A program made the position numbers and the translations under genes. From positions 1 to 64,000 of the forward strand of contig JAFBJY010001397.1 in the NCBI GenBank assembly GCA_016801885.1: 64,000 nt of DNA, in the 5' to 3' direction. Below, piece by piece: positions 11,260-22,554 of this stretch; the first letter of the stretch is position 1; every line of letters starts with the position of its first letter. The stretch comes from Toxotes chatareus. Lineage: Eukaryota > Chordata > Actinopteri > Toxotidae. Below the pieces are notes generated by a model. It made no database searches, had not been told where the DNA came from, and saw nothing but the letters and a program-made list of their open reading frames with translations.

Positions 11260-13960
11260 CTCTGTGATAGAACATGGATCGGGAGGAAACCTCAGACCAC
11301 ACAAGGACTGAACGACATTGAGCTTCTCATTCAGTGGAGTCAAGTTAATTCATTATTTCTAATCAGCAGAATTTCATCTGCCCTTTGATTTCTAACAGGT
11401 TAAATAGATTTGTATCAGGGAAACTAATGGATGGCATCATTATCTCTGAGAGAACACAATGTGGTGGGATAGAACAGGACTGAGTAAACTGATTAAATAT
11501 TTGTTTACAACATTACATCAAATTAAACTATGTGAAACAAATGTTAAAGTGTATTTGAAAGTTGCTACTTAAGATAAAGGAAAAGCGAAGGACAACAGGA
11601 TGAGAGAATCCAGTTCATATGTCCTCCTGACAGAAATGGAGGTTTACAGTGATCAGCAGTGGGACACACACTGTTTATTGTCTTCACTAATAGTGTCTTC
11701 AGTAGCATTTATGTGAAGTGTCAGACTTTGTGTCACAGACACAGGTGGAGGGAGAATTCGGCTTCTCCATTTAATCAACACTGAGCTTTATCCATCTGCT
11801 CACATCAAACATTATCATCAACAAGAGCATTAACACTACTGTGAACTGACAACATGGTGTGGAGAGAAGAAGTGGTGTTAATACACTGCAGGCTGAGGGT
11901 GTGGCTGATGAGGTGATTGCAGACAGGTGAGCAGGAGCTCTGGAGGGAAACCCAAAGTAAGTCAACCACACCCAGACCTACACACACACACAGACAAGAA
12001 CACAGACAAACAGGGGACAAACAAGAAACACTAGGGAGGTTCTCCCAGAAACACGAGGAAGGAGGAGAGACTGTCGGCTCCTAACATGACTTTGTACCAC
12101 GCTCTCCACTAAAAGATGGTGAAGAGAGAAGTTTCTGTGCTGTATTTTTCATCCTATAGTTAAGTGACAAAAGCAAATAAATTTCAAATAGATAATTAAC
12201 CAAATGTGAATCAGGCCCATTTTCAATCTATACTGACTGATTAACAAAATGCTGATTTTATCTATTTAAAATTAAATCTACAACAGTGAAGTCTGCAAAA
12301 ACTGAAGGGGTCTGAATACTTCCTGTAGCCACTGTATGTCACTCGCCCAAAGAGCAGTGTTTCATCTGCTGCTTCCTCTTCACATCCCACTGGCTGAAGC
12401 TCACAGCTGTTTAATGTCAGTGTAACTGAATCACTTCATTTAACAAGTGGAGAGTTTGTCAGGCAGCTACACTGAACCAGACATAAAGTCTAGTTTACTG
12501 AGCCCTGTTCATGGCCAGAAATCTGATTTCCAGCTTCATGACAAATCTGTGTCACCAAGAGATGTCACACTTCTTAAAATCCCCACTGAGTCCACAAGAT
12601 ATCAGTGTAATGTGAATTTAGGTGAAGAAGCGCACACACACACACACACACACACATTTTGAGTCACAGAACAAATTTCTAAGTATGTGTCATGTGTTTC
12701 TTTGGTGGATTACAATAGAAATAACTGCCACTGCTTATCAAGCTTTATTTAAGAGGCCAGAACAGAGAGAGAAGGAGTGTGTGAGAGAGAACAGCTCGCT
12801 TACTTTGGAAAGTGTCACTAAAATCTACAGTTTCTTATTTAAATGGATTAATACTTTTCTTCTTCTTTTTTTCTGTTAAAGGTTTACGTCATTGTGTAGC
12901 TGTTGATTTAAAGTGCAGGTGTTTCCCTTTGATTCAATGTTGTACAACAACATAACGGTGAATCAAAGGGAATTTATTTTCTTTTGACACTGCAAAAACA
13001 GAAAAAAGTCCATTTAATGACAAAGTTAAACAGATCTCAGTAATGTGATCTGAATTCATTAATAATGTAAAACACAAACACTCAGGACACATCTAAATCA
13101 TCAGTGGTGAAGCCAGTTGGTTTGAAAAGTCACATAATTAGATAAATGGAGATCACCTGTGTGCAGCCAAGGGCTTTCAGGTGATTGTCGTATAAATACA
13201 CCTGCATCTGAAGGATCCAGCTTTTACTGAGTGAGCAGAGAAACTCTCCACCATGAAGACAGAACAACACTGAGTGTCTCTGAGAAAATGGGATTGAAAA
13301 GCAGAAATCAGTGGCTGGATACAAGAGAAATTCCAAGTCACTGAACTTCCCTTGAAGAACAGTTAAACCAAACACTATGAAATGGAAGGAGTTTGACATG
13401 GTGAATGATGTATGTCTGTCTGGAGCAGGCTGTTCTAAAAACTGACATGTCAGAGAAGAAAACATGAGCAGCTCCAAACAGTTTCACACCATGTTTGTAC
13501 TTTCACACTCTGATATTAGCTTTGGTTTTTCTCTCTCTGTCTTGTTCTTTTAACAACCTCCTGCAGCAGGAGTCACATTGAATTTGTCACATCTGATGAC
13601 CCTTCACTTGTTCATAGAAACCAGAAAAAAATGAGATTATTGTGGTTCAGTGCTGAGCCTGATAAACTAAAAGGGTTGCATTCCAGAATAAAGCAGTTCA
13701 ATATGATTTGGAGGTTAAAGCACATGTGTTTTAAAGTGTAGTGATAATTATTAAAAGAAAAAAAATTGATTTGAGATGGCATCTTCAAAGAAAAAGAGAA
13801 AATATCAGAGGTTGAATGAGGTTTGGCACAAAAAAAATGTTAATCTCTCCTGACTGACAGCAGCAGGTCTGACATGGAGGAGAGATGATCTCAGGCAGAG
13901 ATTTTATTGATAAGGGAAATAAAAATGTGCACAGGTGCATTAACCAGAGAATCTCATAAG
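11260..13960. other. Noncoding arm sequence with a conserved hairpin
   Basis: No gene supported; the short open frames are not shared intact with the right arm (39,169-41,399). A 14-nt perfect stem lies at 12,923-12,936 / 12,959-12,972 (ttccctttgattca), with an inner partly self-complementary loop. It is present in both arms (right near 40,010-40,060). Near 13,905 a polyadenylation-like aataaaat occurs on the minus strand, followed by sequence leading into the Polinton-like terminus. Confidence 0.55.
12632..12656 (+). repeat. (CA)n microsatellite
   Basis: About 12 perfect CA units. The right arm does not show an equal run at the matching place, so it has expanded or contracted since the duplication. 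Confidence 0.95.
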
Positions 13961-14228
13961 AGAGTAAGAGTACACCCTTCTGTCAAAATGATTGATAACC
14001 CTCCCCCCACCCCCGACCGACCGACCGACCGACCTGACCATGTGGCCTGAGCCCCGCCCTGTTTATGATTTCACTTCTTACGCACCTCCCACTTGATCCC
14101 CGTCCCTTTTCTGACATCACGTCCTCCACCCCACCCCCTACATTCATGCCCCTTCTCCGATGTCACTTCCTACACCCCCACCCACCCAAGACGACATGAG
14201 ATGAAATAAATATAAAGAAATAGGGAGA
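13961..14228 (+). repeat. Polinton-like terminal inverted repeat, distal end
   Basis: Pairs in inverted orientation with 22,555-22,832. Shared blocks: the terminus through cacccttctgtcaaaa, gagccccgccc, copies of tgacatcac(t/g)tcct, and a final (a)gatgaaataaatata. It contains a private (GACC)n run at 14,013-14,034. A third copy of this end lies in the right arm at 38,981-39,168. Confidence 0.82.
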
Positions 14229-15240
14229 ATTTTACAACACGTTCGTGGCCACTGGGAGGCATCTCAAAGCTTTACCAATGAGCATCAACCATCAAGTATT
14301 TAACAAATGTTACTCTTTGTATTCAATCTCAACTCGGGAGAACGCTTCGTCCCCCATTTCCAATAGAAATCTGAGACTGGAGAAGAGATTCAGAGTTCCC
14401 CTGCCCCCACACTACTACTCTGTTTGTGTACGCTTGTTAAGATTCCATTTTGGAGATCAACTCAACGACAGGTGCTGGTGGATTATTATTAACTAAAAAA
14501 AAAAAAGGATAATCATTAGCTGGAAAATCTTTTGCATCATATGCTGGATGATGTTTTTTGCAGTGTGTGGGCCTCAGACCAGCTCCCCTTGCTGACTTAG
14601 AACCCCTGCGTACTTTATCATCACACACACCGTCTCACATGCTTGGTGAACACTGGCTGGCGTAACCACCTTTTTTTCGACTCTTACGGTCTGCCCCTTG
14701 ACTTTGCTCATTACCCTTCAAGTATCTTGCAGTTTTTGGAAAACTGATCTACTGAGATATTATACCGACAGCTTCAACCAATCGACAGCTGCAACACCCC
14801 CTGTCCACCACCTGTGGCCAAAACTGCCTTTATCTTCTCTGCCAGCGTGCCTGCGGATCATCGCTTCGACGTGTACTGTCTTTGTACCACCTGGATGCAT
14901 CCAAAAATGATGACTGTTTCTGACTTTGTGAAAAAATACAGACACTGTATCTGAAAGTCTACACCCTGTGACTCTTTTACCCACCTGACTTGCTTTTTAC
15001 AAATGTTTAAAGATTGATACAGATGATCCTATTTGATTTATTTTCTTCCCCCATTTTTTCCTTATAAAATGCATACTAAAAAAAAGGTAACGTAGACTTG
15101 TGAACACTGAATAAAGATTTTATTAAGAAAAGGACAGAGTATAAGTCATTTGTTACATTTATGGGGAAAAGTTGATCCATGCAGAAGGTTTTTCCTGTCT
15201 TTTTATCCTCTCCCTCTTTCAGTGGTCTAATCCATCGTGG
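14229..15240. other. Polinton-like element 3' region, no gene recognised
   Basis: Matches 38,010-38,980 in the right arm. Short open frames exist on both strands, but none shows a motif I know and the two arms do not keep the same frames open. In intact relatives this end would hold structural genes. I see only a possible decayed coding trace near 14,430-14,640 and 14,760-14,980 on the minus strand. Just before it, minus strand 15,110-15,240 includes an aataaaatc signal-like sequence. Confidence 0.45.
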
Positions 15241-15249
15241 AGATAGGTA

Positions 15250-15520
15250 TTCTTCTCTACTTGGTCATCCCCCTGCCAAAGGCCAGGCATGTCGTCCGTT
15301 TTGAGACAACGAAACTGTTGATGTGTGTATTTTTAAATTTTTTCATAAGAACTCAATCTGCGTTCACTTAAAATCTCTCTCATTTAAACATCTAAATCCT
15401 CTTCGGGTGTCTGTTAGAAGTAGAAGATTCAGGGCGGGTGAGACGGCTCAACTGCTGGGGTGGGAGGAGAAACATTTTCTGGGTCATCTTCAGAGACATT
15501 TTCTAATAAGTCCTCCTACA
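15250..15520 (-). pseudogene. Small Polinton-like gene, left copy (broken)
   Basis: Follows the basic gene at 15,500-15,765. The right copy (37,655-37,930) keeps the reading better, with MREILSERGLSSYGKIKKYA. Here the corresponding frame has a stop after LDV and others. The pattern (acidic Leu-rich start, then a helix with regularly spaced Lys/Tyr/Arg) recalls a conserved short protein of Polinton-like elements whose role is not established. Assignment rests on position and resemblance. Confidence 0.4.
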
Positions 15521-15765
15521 AGGTTTCCGATGATAGGTATAGTGGCTGAAAGTAGGGGTAAAAGAAATCTGCCCGTCTGCTTCTTCAACACTTGCTTTTT
15601 GCGTTTCAAACCCACTTTTCTGTCCACCAGCAGTATGATTTTTTCTGTCTCTTTAGTTTTGCGTATTGCTGAAATGAGAGGGAATGTTGCCTTTCAAAAG
15701 ATTGACTGCGATCTCACACAAGGCATTGAGAAAGTCCGGCAAGGAGTGAGCTAGAATATCTCGAT
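15500..15765 (-). pseudogene. Small basic protein with hydrophobic tail, Polinton-like
   Basis: Minus-strand coding trace just downstream of the ATPase. The first half reads LPDFLNALCEIAVNLLKG. A one-base shift follows near 15,665, then a Lys/Arg-rich stretch (GLKRKKQVLKKQ) and a hydrophobic Gly-rich end (FLLPLLSATIPIIGNLVGGL) before a stop near 15,505. Short proteins with this layout (NALCE..LNLLKG, basic middle, hydrophobic tail) are widespread in Polinton/adintovirus-type elements. A virion-associated role is only suspected. The right arm has lost nearly all of it in the ~890-bp deletion. Confidence 0.6.
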
Positions 15766-15894
15766 GTTTCTGAGGCGTAGCCAGGTACAGAGCTTTGAGT
15801 AAGGCACCGTTCCTTTTTTATAAGGGTCGACAGGGCGAGGAGGAGGAATTTATCTGGGTTTTGGAATGTAAACAGTCAGCCACTGACCGGGGAG

Positions 15895-16582
15895 TATCCA
15901 GGTTCTCAGTCTGTACCTTTCTGGGCAGGCGGGTGTGAGGTCGACGATTAAATAGCCATGAGGGTCTTTGATGGCGTCTTCAAAACTTTCCAGAAAAAAG
16001 GCTTTTTGGGAAGGAAAGATCTGATGAGCTAATACGTTGCCTGTAATTTATCTCAAGGATTTTTAAAGAGCACCATATAATTACTGTTTAGACTGATGGT
16101 GCGGCTGTATTTGCCTCGATGAAATACATTTTGAGTGAGCATCATGACGTTCATACGTCTATGATGTCTGTACTGAGTGAAAATTCTAACCACTTCGGGA
16201 TGGTCACAGGCCTGAAAAATAACATCATCCAGAAAAATCAAATGACTCTGCTCGGGAGGAAACAGGTTGTCGTCTTCAAAAGACTCTGACCTCTGACAAA
16301 TTTAATATTTTTATTCATCTTTTGCAGCTCAGGATACATAGGTTGAAAGAAAGTATAAATCCACACTACATTTTCAGGTACAATATTTACAACATCTTTT
16401 AAATTTTCTAAAACACTTTTTACAAAATAGGTTTTCCCACAAGTGTTGGGTCCCACCACCAGACATGAAAAAGGTGCAGTAAGTTGAAGATCAAAGTTAA
16501 TTTCCTCCATCACAGACATGGTGATATGATCAATATCCGAAAGGCAGACTTGTTCCATCGCTAAACAGACGTCTTTTGTCAT
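15895..16582 (-). pseudogene. A32/FtsK-like DNA-packaging ATPase, left copy (broken)
   Basis: P-loop ATPase of the type that pumps DNA into capsids in Polintons and nucleocytoplasmic-type viruses. The N-terminal part has Walker A VVGPNTCGKT at about residues 40-49. Walker B IFLDDV follows after a frameshift near 16,240. Next comes TQYRHHRRMNVMMLTQNVFHRGK, typical of the sensor region, then FKNP followed by TGA at about 16,053. There the expected next codon could have been CGA, so this looks like CpG decay. Coding similarity seems to run on to about 15,895. The start lies inside the end of the polymerase gene in another frame (overlap about 50 bp), and the same overlap is seen in the right arm. 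Dead by frameshift and nonsense. Confidence 0.82.
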
Positions 16583-18234
16583 ACGCCACTCTAAACTTTT
16601 TCTGGAATGCTGAATTTTTCAGCAGCAGTGTCTTTTTATCCCTAGCGATGTTTTGCTGAGGGATATGAATCACCCCTTCCTCTCCCTAGACTCATCCAAA
16701 TAACCTTCCACCAGCTCTTTCACAGTATCGAAGTTGACTCGCTTCGCTGCACTCTCGGGTCTGAGTGATACCCTTGACGCGCATCACTACCTTTTTACTA
16801 TTTCTAGTTTGGTAGGCATAACTTTTGGGACCAGCGGCGGCGTATTCTTGAATGCTGTCACCTCCCAGCTCATCCGTCAAATCCCCCAGATAATGACCCA
16901 GTTCCAAGGGGGACTCTCCCTCTTTCACCGAATAAATCACGCTGTCGGTGTCGGTATAGAGGACCCTGTCTCCTAATTGTTCCAGATACCCGTACAACTT
17001 GAGATGGGCGTAGGCGGTGGTGAAGGTGGCGATGAAAACATTATTGGATCTGCCAGGGGGTACAACGCATCGTTCGTGGTATTTCCACTGAACCATAGCA
17101 GTTTTGTCGCTGAGGAAGGCAAAGTACTTGACATGGTACTGTCCTGAAAACATGAAGCGGAAAAACTGCTCCGGTTCACTGACTATCTGAGTTCTTGTCA
17201 TATTGGTTCTTTGGGCATACTTACCCCAGAAGCTGTTGAGGCAGAGCTTAGACACCTGTCTCCTGGCTCTATTTTGCTAACATCTAATTAAATGCCTTGA
17301 TGGAGCCGGTAGTCTCTGATGTACTTTTCCCAGCTTTCCTCATCACACGCCTCTGGGGGTACCCGAAGCCTCCTGCTTTCCTTTCAGAAAAGTATGTATG
17401 TAGTTGACAAAGATGGAATCACTACGTCTGTCAAAGTGCCACACCTCGTTAATCTCAGCGACTGCAACCCCGATCCAGAGCTTTGTTGAATTCAACGCTG
17501 ACCCACACCCAGGTCAACACTCTGGCCTCATCATCGTGTTTGCAAGAGGATGTCTGATTGTTTGTTTCAATACACGTGCGGCAGAGGGTGAACACCAATT
17601 TACCTTGAGATGTTTTGTAAGGCAGTACAGGAAAAAAAGAGACCATGAGGAGGGTAGATGACGGCACTGATGAGCCCAAAGTAGTTTTGTGGGTCATCAA
17701 AGTCTTTGGATATGATGGTAGGGTGGCTTAGTCGGCACGGAAAGCTACAGTTAACGTAAAGGTACAGAGACGCGTCACGTCCACATACTGCACGGTTTTG
17801 TCAGAGGCAGCCGTGTGTCTCAACTTCACGGCGCAGGTCCTGCCTCCGTAAAGAGCTTAACATGGGAGAGAGGTTCAGGGGCTCAAAAGCGTCGAGAAAT
17901 GCTTTCACCCCTCATCTCTGACCAATCATGCTCTTTCATGACAATTGTAACGGACGCCGTAAATGGTTTTAGTCTTTGTAATTTCTCGCATGTAGCTTCA
18001 TGCAGTGCTTCATAAGGGCTCCTGTCAAAGGGCATGTCTCATGAGGTTGAAAGCAGGTAGGGCAACCATGATAAAAGCATCCTAGAAACTCCCATGCGAA
18101 CTTTACACCATCAATTTCAGCATAACCATCTACAAAGTAAGGGCCAATTTGTTTTTCACCTCTGTTCAACGCATGCTGGATAAATCTGTTTTCTGTATGT
18201 GCTACCCACTCTAACCACTGGATGGAGGCGCTTG

Positions 18235-18430
18235 AATAGTAACAACACTGGCGCCTGTAGTTATCGGGTGATCTGACAATGAGTGAGAGGAGTGAAGCTG
18301 CATATATACTGGCTTGATTGGAGATGGTGAGCAGGTGACAGCAGCAGGTGGAAGCAGTTGGGCTGATGAGGGGTGTGGCTGAGCAGCAGGGCAGGAGAGG
18401 GGCAGAGCAGAATGTGACAGGTGAAGGTAT
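18235..18430 (-). repeat. ~200-bp repeat insertion inside the polymerase gene
   Basis: Between the polymerase segments ...PPKSLA and IQWLEWVAH lies about 200 bp translating to Ser/Thr/Cys-rich low-complexity protein, unlike the surrounding conserved sequence. It contains catatatactggct and a run rich in agcag/gtgtggctga resembling the noncoding sequence near 11,890-11,930. The same insertion is in the right arm (about 35,680-35,880), so it came before the duplication. In the left copy it leaves the frame open. Exact borders need alignment with intact relatives. Confidence 0.5.
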
Positions 18431-21400
18431 GGCTAAGGATTTAGGGGGCAGGAAATTGGTGAGAAACACTTTCATGCAGACAGAGGCGATAGTCACGCTA
18501 CTGAAAGGGTCCACCCCAGTATCTTTGAGAAACTGGTTCCTGAATCTGGCACATCCCTCGACATTGTTTTTACAGTAGTGCAGGGCTTCCTTTTCAAAGT
18601 GAAAGATGCCCTGAGAAGCTGTTTCATACCAACTGTTAAACTCTGTTCGCTGATGCGCTGTCATGCGTTCTACACCATAATTTTCGGGCAGAGGGTAGGG
18701 TCCGACGTATCTCAGGTGCTCCTTTGAGCTGAACCTGTGAGGGAAGAATCCCTTGCTCTGGTCGCTAAAACCTAAGGCTTTGGGCATAGCGTTTAGAGAC
18801 ATGGTGAGAAAACATAAGGAGTCAATGAATTTTAAACGGAAATCAGGGTCTGTGAAACTCAGAACTTTACTGCCGTGCATGATGACGTGAGAAGGTTTGT
18901 AACCCAGTTCTGTCATGCAGTTGAGGATCAGGTAGCTATCAAAACCTCGTGCATAGTGAGCTATAAACGTGGCTCCCTGGTAAAGAGGTCTCCTGAAATC
19001 CAGGAGAAAGTCTCTTACACAGTCTAAACCGTAAGAGGCCCACTCTTTACCCTTCCACGTTTTGGTGCACACCAAGTAAGGGACGTGCACCCCTTCCTTG
19101 CCACAAACATTTCAAAATCATAAAAAATCAATTTCTCACTGTGCTCTGTCACTGGCAGGAGAGACTGGATGTAGCATTGGTGCTGCTCCGTGCTCAAGCT
19201 GTTGAGGGCTACTTTTTCCCCACAGATGTGACACATCTTTAGAGGACAGGTGTGAGACTTTTACTGACAGTGTAAACTGAACAGTGTACAGATTTTTGCA
19301 ATCCCTACATATTTTAATCATGTTGCAAGTACTTATTTGCTTTTCACCCCTCTGCTGAGGCTCTTTGTGTCTGGAAAAGCACAAAGATGTACAACACGTC
19401 CTGCCACAGTCCTAGCAGTATACACGCCTGTGATCCTCTCCAACCAGACAGAGGTCACAGAAGATGGGGCAGTAGCCCGAGCAGCTGTGCATGTGAGAGT
19501 TTTCAAAGGTCTTGTAACAATACTGACAAACATGTCTAGCACCCAGAAAACCTTTCAGATTAAGTATGCCGTAGTAATGATTTTGAAATAAAAGTAAAAA
19601 CAGAGGATTTGAACGATCTGAAAAGTCGGTCTCAAAATGAGAGAGAGGACGCTCGTCTGTAGTCCTGTGAAAGACCACAATTTTACGTCTGAGAATATTT
19701 TCAAATTTTCCAACATCTCTAAAGGTCATGGAAGTTTGTTCGCTCAGACCTGCGAGATACTGCAACTCTCTCCCTCGTTCAACAGCCTCGTTGACAGTGC
19801 CCCTGGGGTTTGTGAGGTAAGCTAGGCAGATGGCGAAGCAGAGACGATCATCACTATTGTATGCCACATACAGATGACGTTTCTTCTTTCGGATGATTTC
19901 ACAGTCTAAAGTTTTCGTTTGACACCCCCGCTGGGACTTCCCACCACGTGGACAATTAATTCCAGGTTATCGTCTGAAGCGATATCTGCATTGGATTGTA
20001 CTAACCTTTCTAGCAGACCCTCAAACGCAGGAAGGATGCCATCCCTGCTTTCGTCAATGGTCACGGAGACATGTTGATGTACGTTTTCTCCTTTGAACTG
20101 TAACTGGATCACATCACTTCGCCTAGCATTTGATTTTGCCTCCTCAGACAGATCTCGGAGGATGCTCATAACGTCTATGTAAAATTGTGCAAGATCGGGT
20201 ACATTTTCGGGGGGAGGGACGGCGAAGGCACATCTTATTTCCACATTGTTAAATCGGTCACAGGTCATCGTTCTGGAAGTGGATGGAGGGGAGGAATCGG
20301 TGGGGATTCTAAAATTTCCCCTCGATGCTCTGGAACAGAGTCTGTCTCTGATGATGAGGGTACAGGGAAGCTGCATGGGCATTGCTGACGGGTGAGCTAG
20401 GGGAGGTGAGGCTTTGAAGAGCATTTTCTAAGGGCTGGAAATAATGTTCAGGGTTTGGAAGGTTTGCTGGTGCCGACAAAAGCAAAAGATGCTGGAGAGC
20501 ATTTTCTAAGGGTTGAAAGTAATTCTCTGCACCAGAATTTTCTGCACCAGCATTTTGAACATTTATTTCAGAAACAGGTGGAAGGTTATTCAGTTCTTCT
20601 ACAATTTCTTCTAACTCTTTGGGAATAACTATGAACTCTTTATCCATTTCTTTTTCTTTTTTTTTTTTAAACCAAGAGTGGAAGTGGAATGTTGCGTTAC
20701 TGATAATGATATTCACCACTGTGGAGGTGCTCTATGATCCCTCTGATGTTGAGAATGGTGGGAGCGGGAACCGGAACCAGAACCGGAGCCAGAACCGGAG
20801 CCAGAATCACAAGTGGAGCCGTGAGACTGAAATCCTCTTCTAAATTGCACGGGTTCCCAGATCTTCACCTGTTTGTCCGATGTATCAGCTTCAGGTTGCT
20901 GATTGACTAGACTGGCAGGTTGAGGCTCTGTAAACATACGCACAGATAAAAATATTATTTTAAACTCACAGATGGGATGTTTTCAAGAGGTAAATCCTTA
21001 AGAGGGGATGTTGAAATTCTGTGGAAATGCATGCACACAAACATAATTGAATCATTATTTGAATTAATTTACTTTTAAAAATATATACGTGGGAATTACT
21101 CTTCAAATGTATTCTCATTAAGTTACACAGTACTCCGCCGGCCTCTAGGGCGGCGCTCCTCTCCTCTCCTCTCTAAACATTACATAGAAAATTCTAACTG
21201 GGACGCCCCCTTGCCCGACCTCACTTCCTAGCCGGTATTCATTTCCAAGTTTGAGTGCGGTAGAAACAAGGAGGCGAATCCTAAGCAGCGTTTCTTTTGG
21301 TTTTGGAAACATAAATAAAAAAAATAAAATAAACCAAAGACTTACCTGTTACAGCAGGAGCGTCCTGTTTTTCTGGAAATTCAGGCCAGATATTTTTGGA

Positions 21401-21709
21401 TGCCCGTTCCGATCCGAGATCGGGCTGATGTTGACGCTTAAGATGGCAGAGACTCTTTTTAGACGGATGGACAGTTGGCACAAAATCCTCATCCCAGCTG
21501 TCTCGTCTGCACACTCCAGCAGACGTATCCGATCTCCCAAAACACCGCTCAGCGCACTCTACTAAATCTGTAAGTATTTATAGTGAGTGACCTGTGTACA
21601 ACTCTTTGTCAACAGCTGCTTTTTATTATTCAGATACTCTCTTACCGTAGTCTGACTGCGTTGAGGCCTTTCAGCTCCTCTGGAGTCACTTGTAACAAAA
21701 GAAACCCTC

Positions 21710-21769
21710 GCTATTCATTTAAACGTCTTATTTTTATAATTTTAAAAATAAGACGTTTAAATGAATAGC
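21710..21769. other. Perfect 27-nt inverted repeat (hairpin) in a polymerase-gene intron
   Basis: gctattcatttaaacgtc... at 21,710-21,736 pairs without mismatch with 21,743-21,769 across a 6-nt loop (taattt). It lies in the intron between candidate exons 2 and 3, immediately beside the exon-3 acceptor. It could be a small foldback insertion or a splicing-relevant stem. Confidence 0.85.
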
Positions 21770-22026
21770 TGTTCTGAGGAGACTTACCGGTAAATACGTT
21801 TTCACGTGGAGGAGAGTGTATTTCAGCATAAACGGTAACCTCTAAGAAAAAAACAAAAGGTTTTATTTGCTTTATTGTATTTTTTAAAAGCCATAGGATC
21901 GAGCTGATAAATTTGTATTCCTACCACAAGTCATCTTGCCAGTGTAGTCTGATCCCTATGTACCAACGTTACTTTCTCACTTGCACATTTATACCTTTCT
22001 GTTTTTATTTTTCTTTGATGCAGCCT

Positions 22027-22549
22027 AAACAACAAATGCTTTGTCATGAGACGCCTTAGAGTCTACAACATTGCATATTGACCCTTTGATATGAAACTGT
22101 GTGATACTTTCTGCAGATCCGGACCTTCAGACATTCTGCAGAGAGTAAGGACCATGGAACGGGAAAAGGACTTTTGTCACTGCTCAATTTTATTTTATTT
22201 TACAACTTTGAAAGTTTGTGTTTTCAGAACTTTTATAAACACTTTTATTTATATATTTATATCGTCCTGCAGAAAATTGCTGGAGAGGTGTGATGATGCG
22301 GGAGGGGTTTTCCCAGGGATAGGAGCATAGGAAACAAATTGGGGGGGGGTGGAAGCGAGTTATAGCAAACGGAGGAAGGAGATTATTTCACACCTTTGTG
22401 ACACACTTGAATCAACAAATGCCTCGTCATGAGACGCCTTAGAATCTACAACATTGCATTTTGACCCTTTGATCTGAAACTCAAGCACACCCAAATGTTC
22501 ACATCAAGCACATCCAAATGTTCACATCAAGCACACCCAAATATTCACA
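22027..22549. repeat. Direct repeat pair and 3 x 23-bp tandem repeat
   Basis: About 70 bp at 22,027-22,101 (aacaaatg...gagacgccttagagtctac...tgaaac) is repeated at 22,412-22,482 with few changes. Directly after the second copy, a 23-bp unit repeats three times (22,481-22,503, 22,504-22,526, 22,527-22,549) with one or two changes per unit. It lies between the polymerase 5' exons and the terminal repeat, so it may be subterminal element DNA. Confidence 0.85.
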
Positions 22550-22554
22550 CCAAA

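Larger units (their letters stand above)
1..21270 (+). repeat. Left arm of a ~20 kb diverged inverted duplication
   Basis: This stretch reappears as reverse complement at about 30,440-47,837. Anchor pairs I read directly: base 1 with 47,837; 3,123 with 47,564; the polymerase segment at 18,661-18,720 with 35,383-35,442 (2 mismatches in 60); and 21,121-21,270 with 30,440-30,590. Homology stops at the inner side just after a shared 'gtagaaacaa'. The outer end is cut by the window. The arm carries private insertions (hAT-1, two L2-like pieces) and private deletions, so it is an old duplication and not a collapsed or mirrored assembly copy. Exact identity needs a self-alignment. Confidence 0.93.
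16530..21934 (-). pseudogene. Polinton-like family B DNA polymerase, left copy (broken, 5' introns)
   Basis: Protein-primed-type replicative polymerase. Candidate 5' exons with gt/ag edges: 21,925-21,934 (ATG), 21,788-21,841, 21,646-21,688, 21,346-21,567, then the main exon from 20,927. The 43-nt exon breaks frame, whereas skipping it keeps frame, so it may be alternative or damaged. Further parts: a Gly-Ser run (20,760-20,815); a repeated YFQPLENALQ; a zinc-cluster-like Cys region (19,412-19,560); exonuclease I with DFEM (right copy DFET); exonuclease II HYARGFDS (right copy HNARGFDS); exonuclease III damaged (YCKNNVEGC, missing residues); a GPYFVDGY...FLGCFYHGC block; motif A broken near 17,790; motif B KLCLNSFWGK; motif C YTDTDSV. 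Stops or frameshifts lie near 19,080, 17,970, 17,700, 17,260 and 16,735. A repeat of about 200 bp sits in frame at 18,235-18,430. Confidence 0.85.

Noticed and set aside
20713..20943. Gly-Ser-rich protein of independent origin
   Set aside because: It is the start of the polymerase main exon; the Gly-Ser run is a short expansion absent from the right copy.
22481..22549. CRISPR-like repeat array
   Set aside because: Units are directly adjacent without spacers, in a eukaryotic setting.
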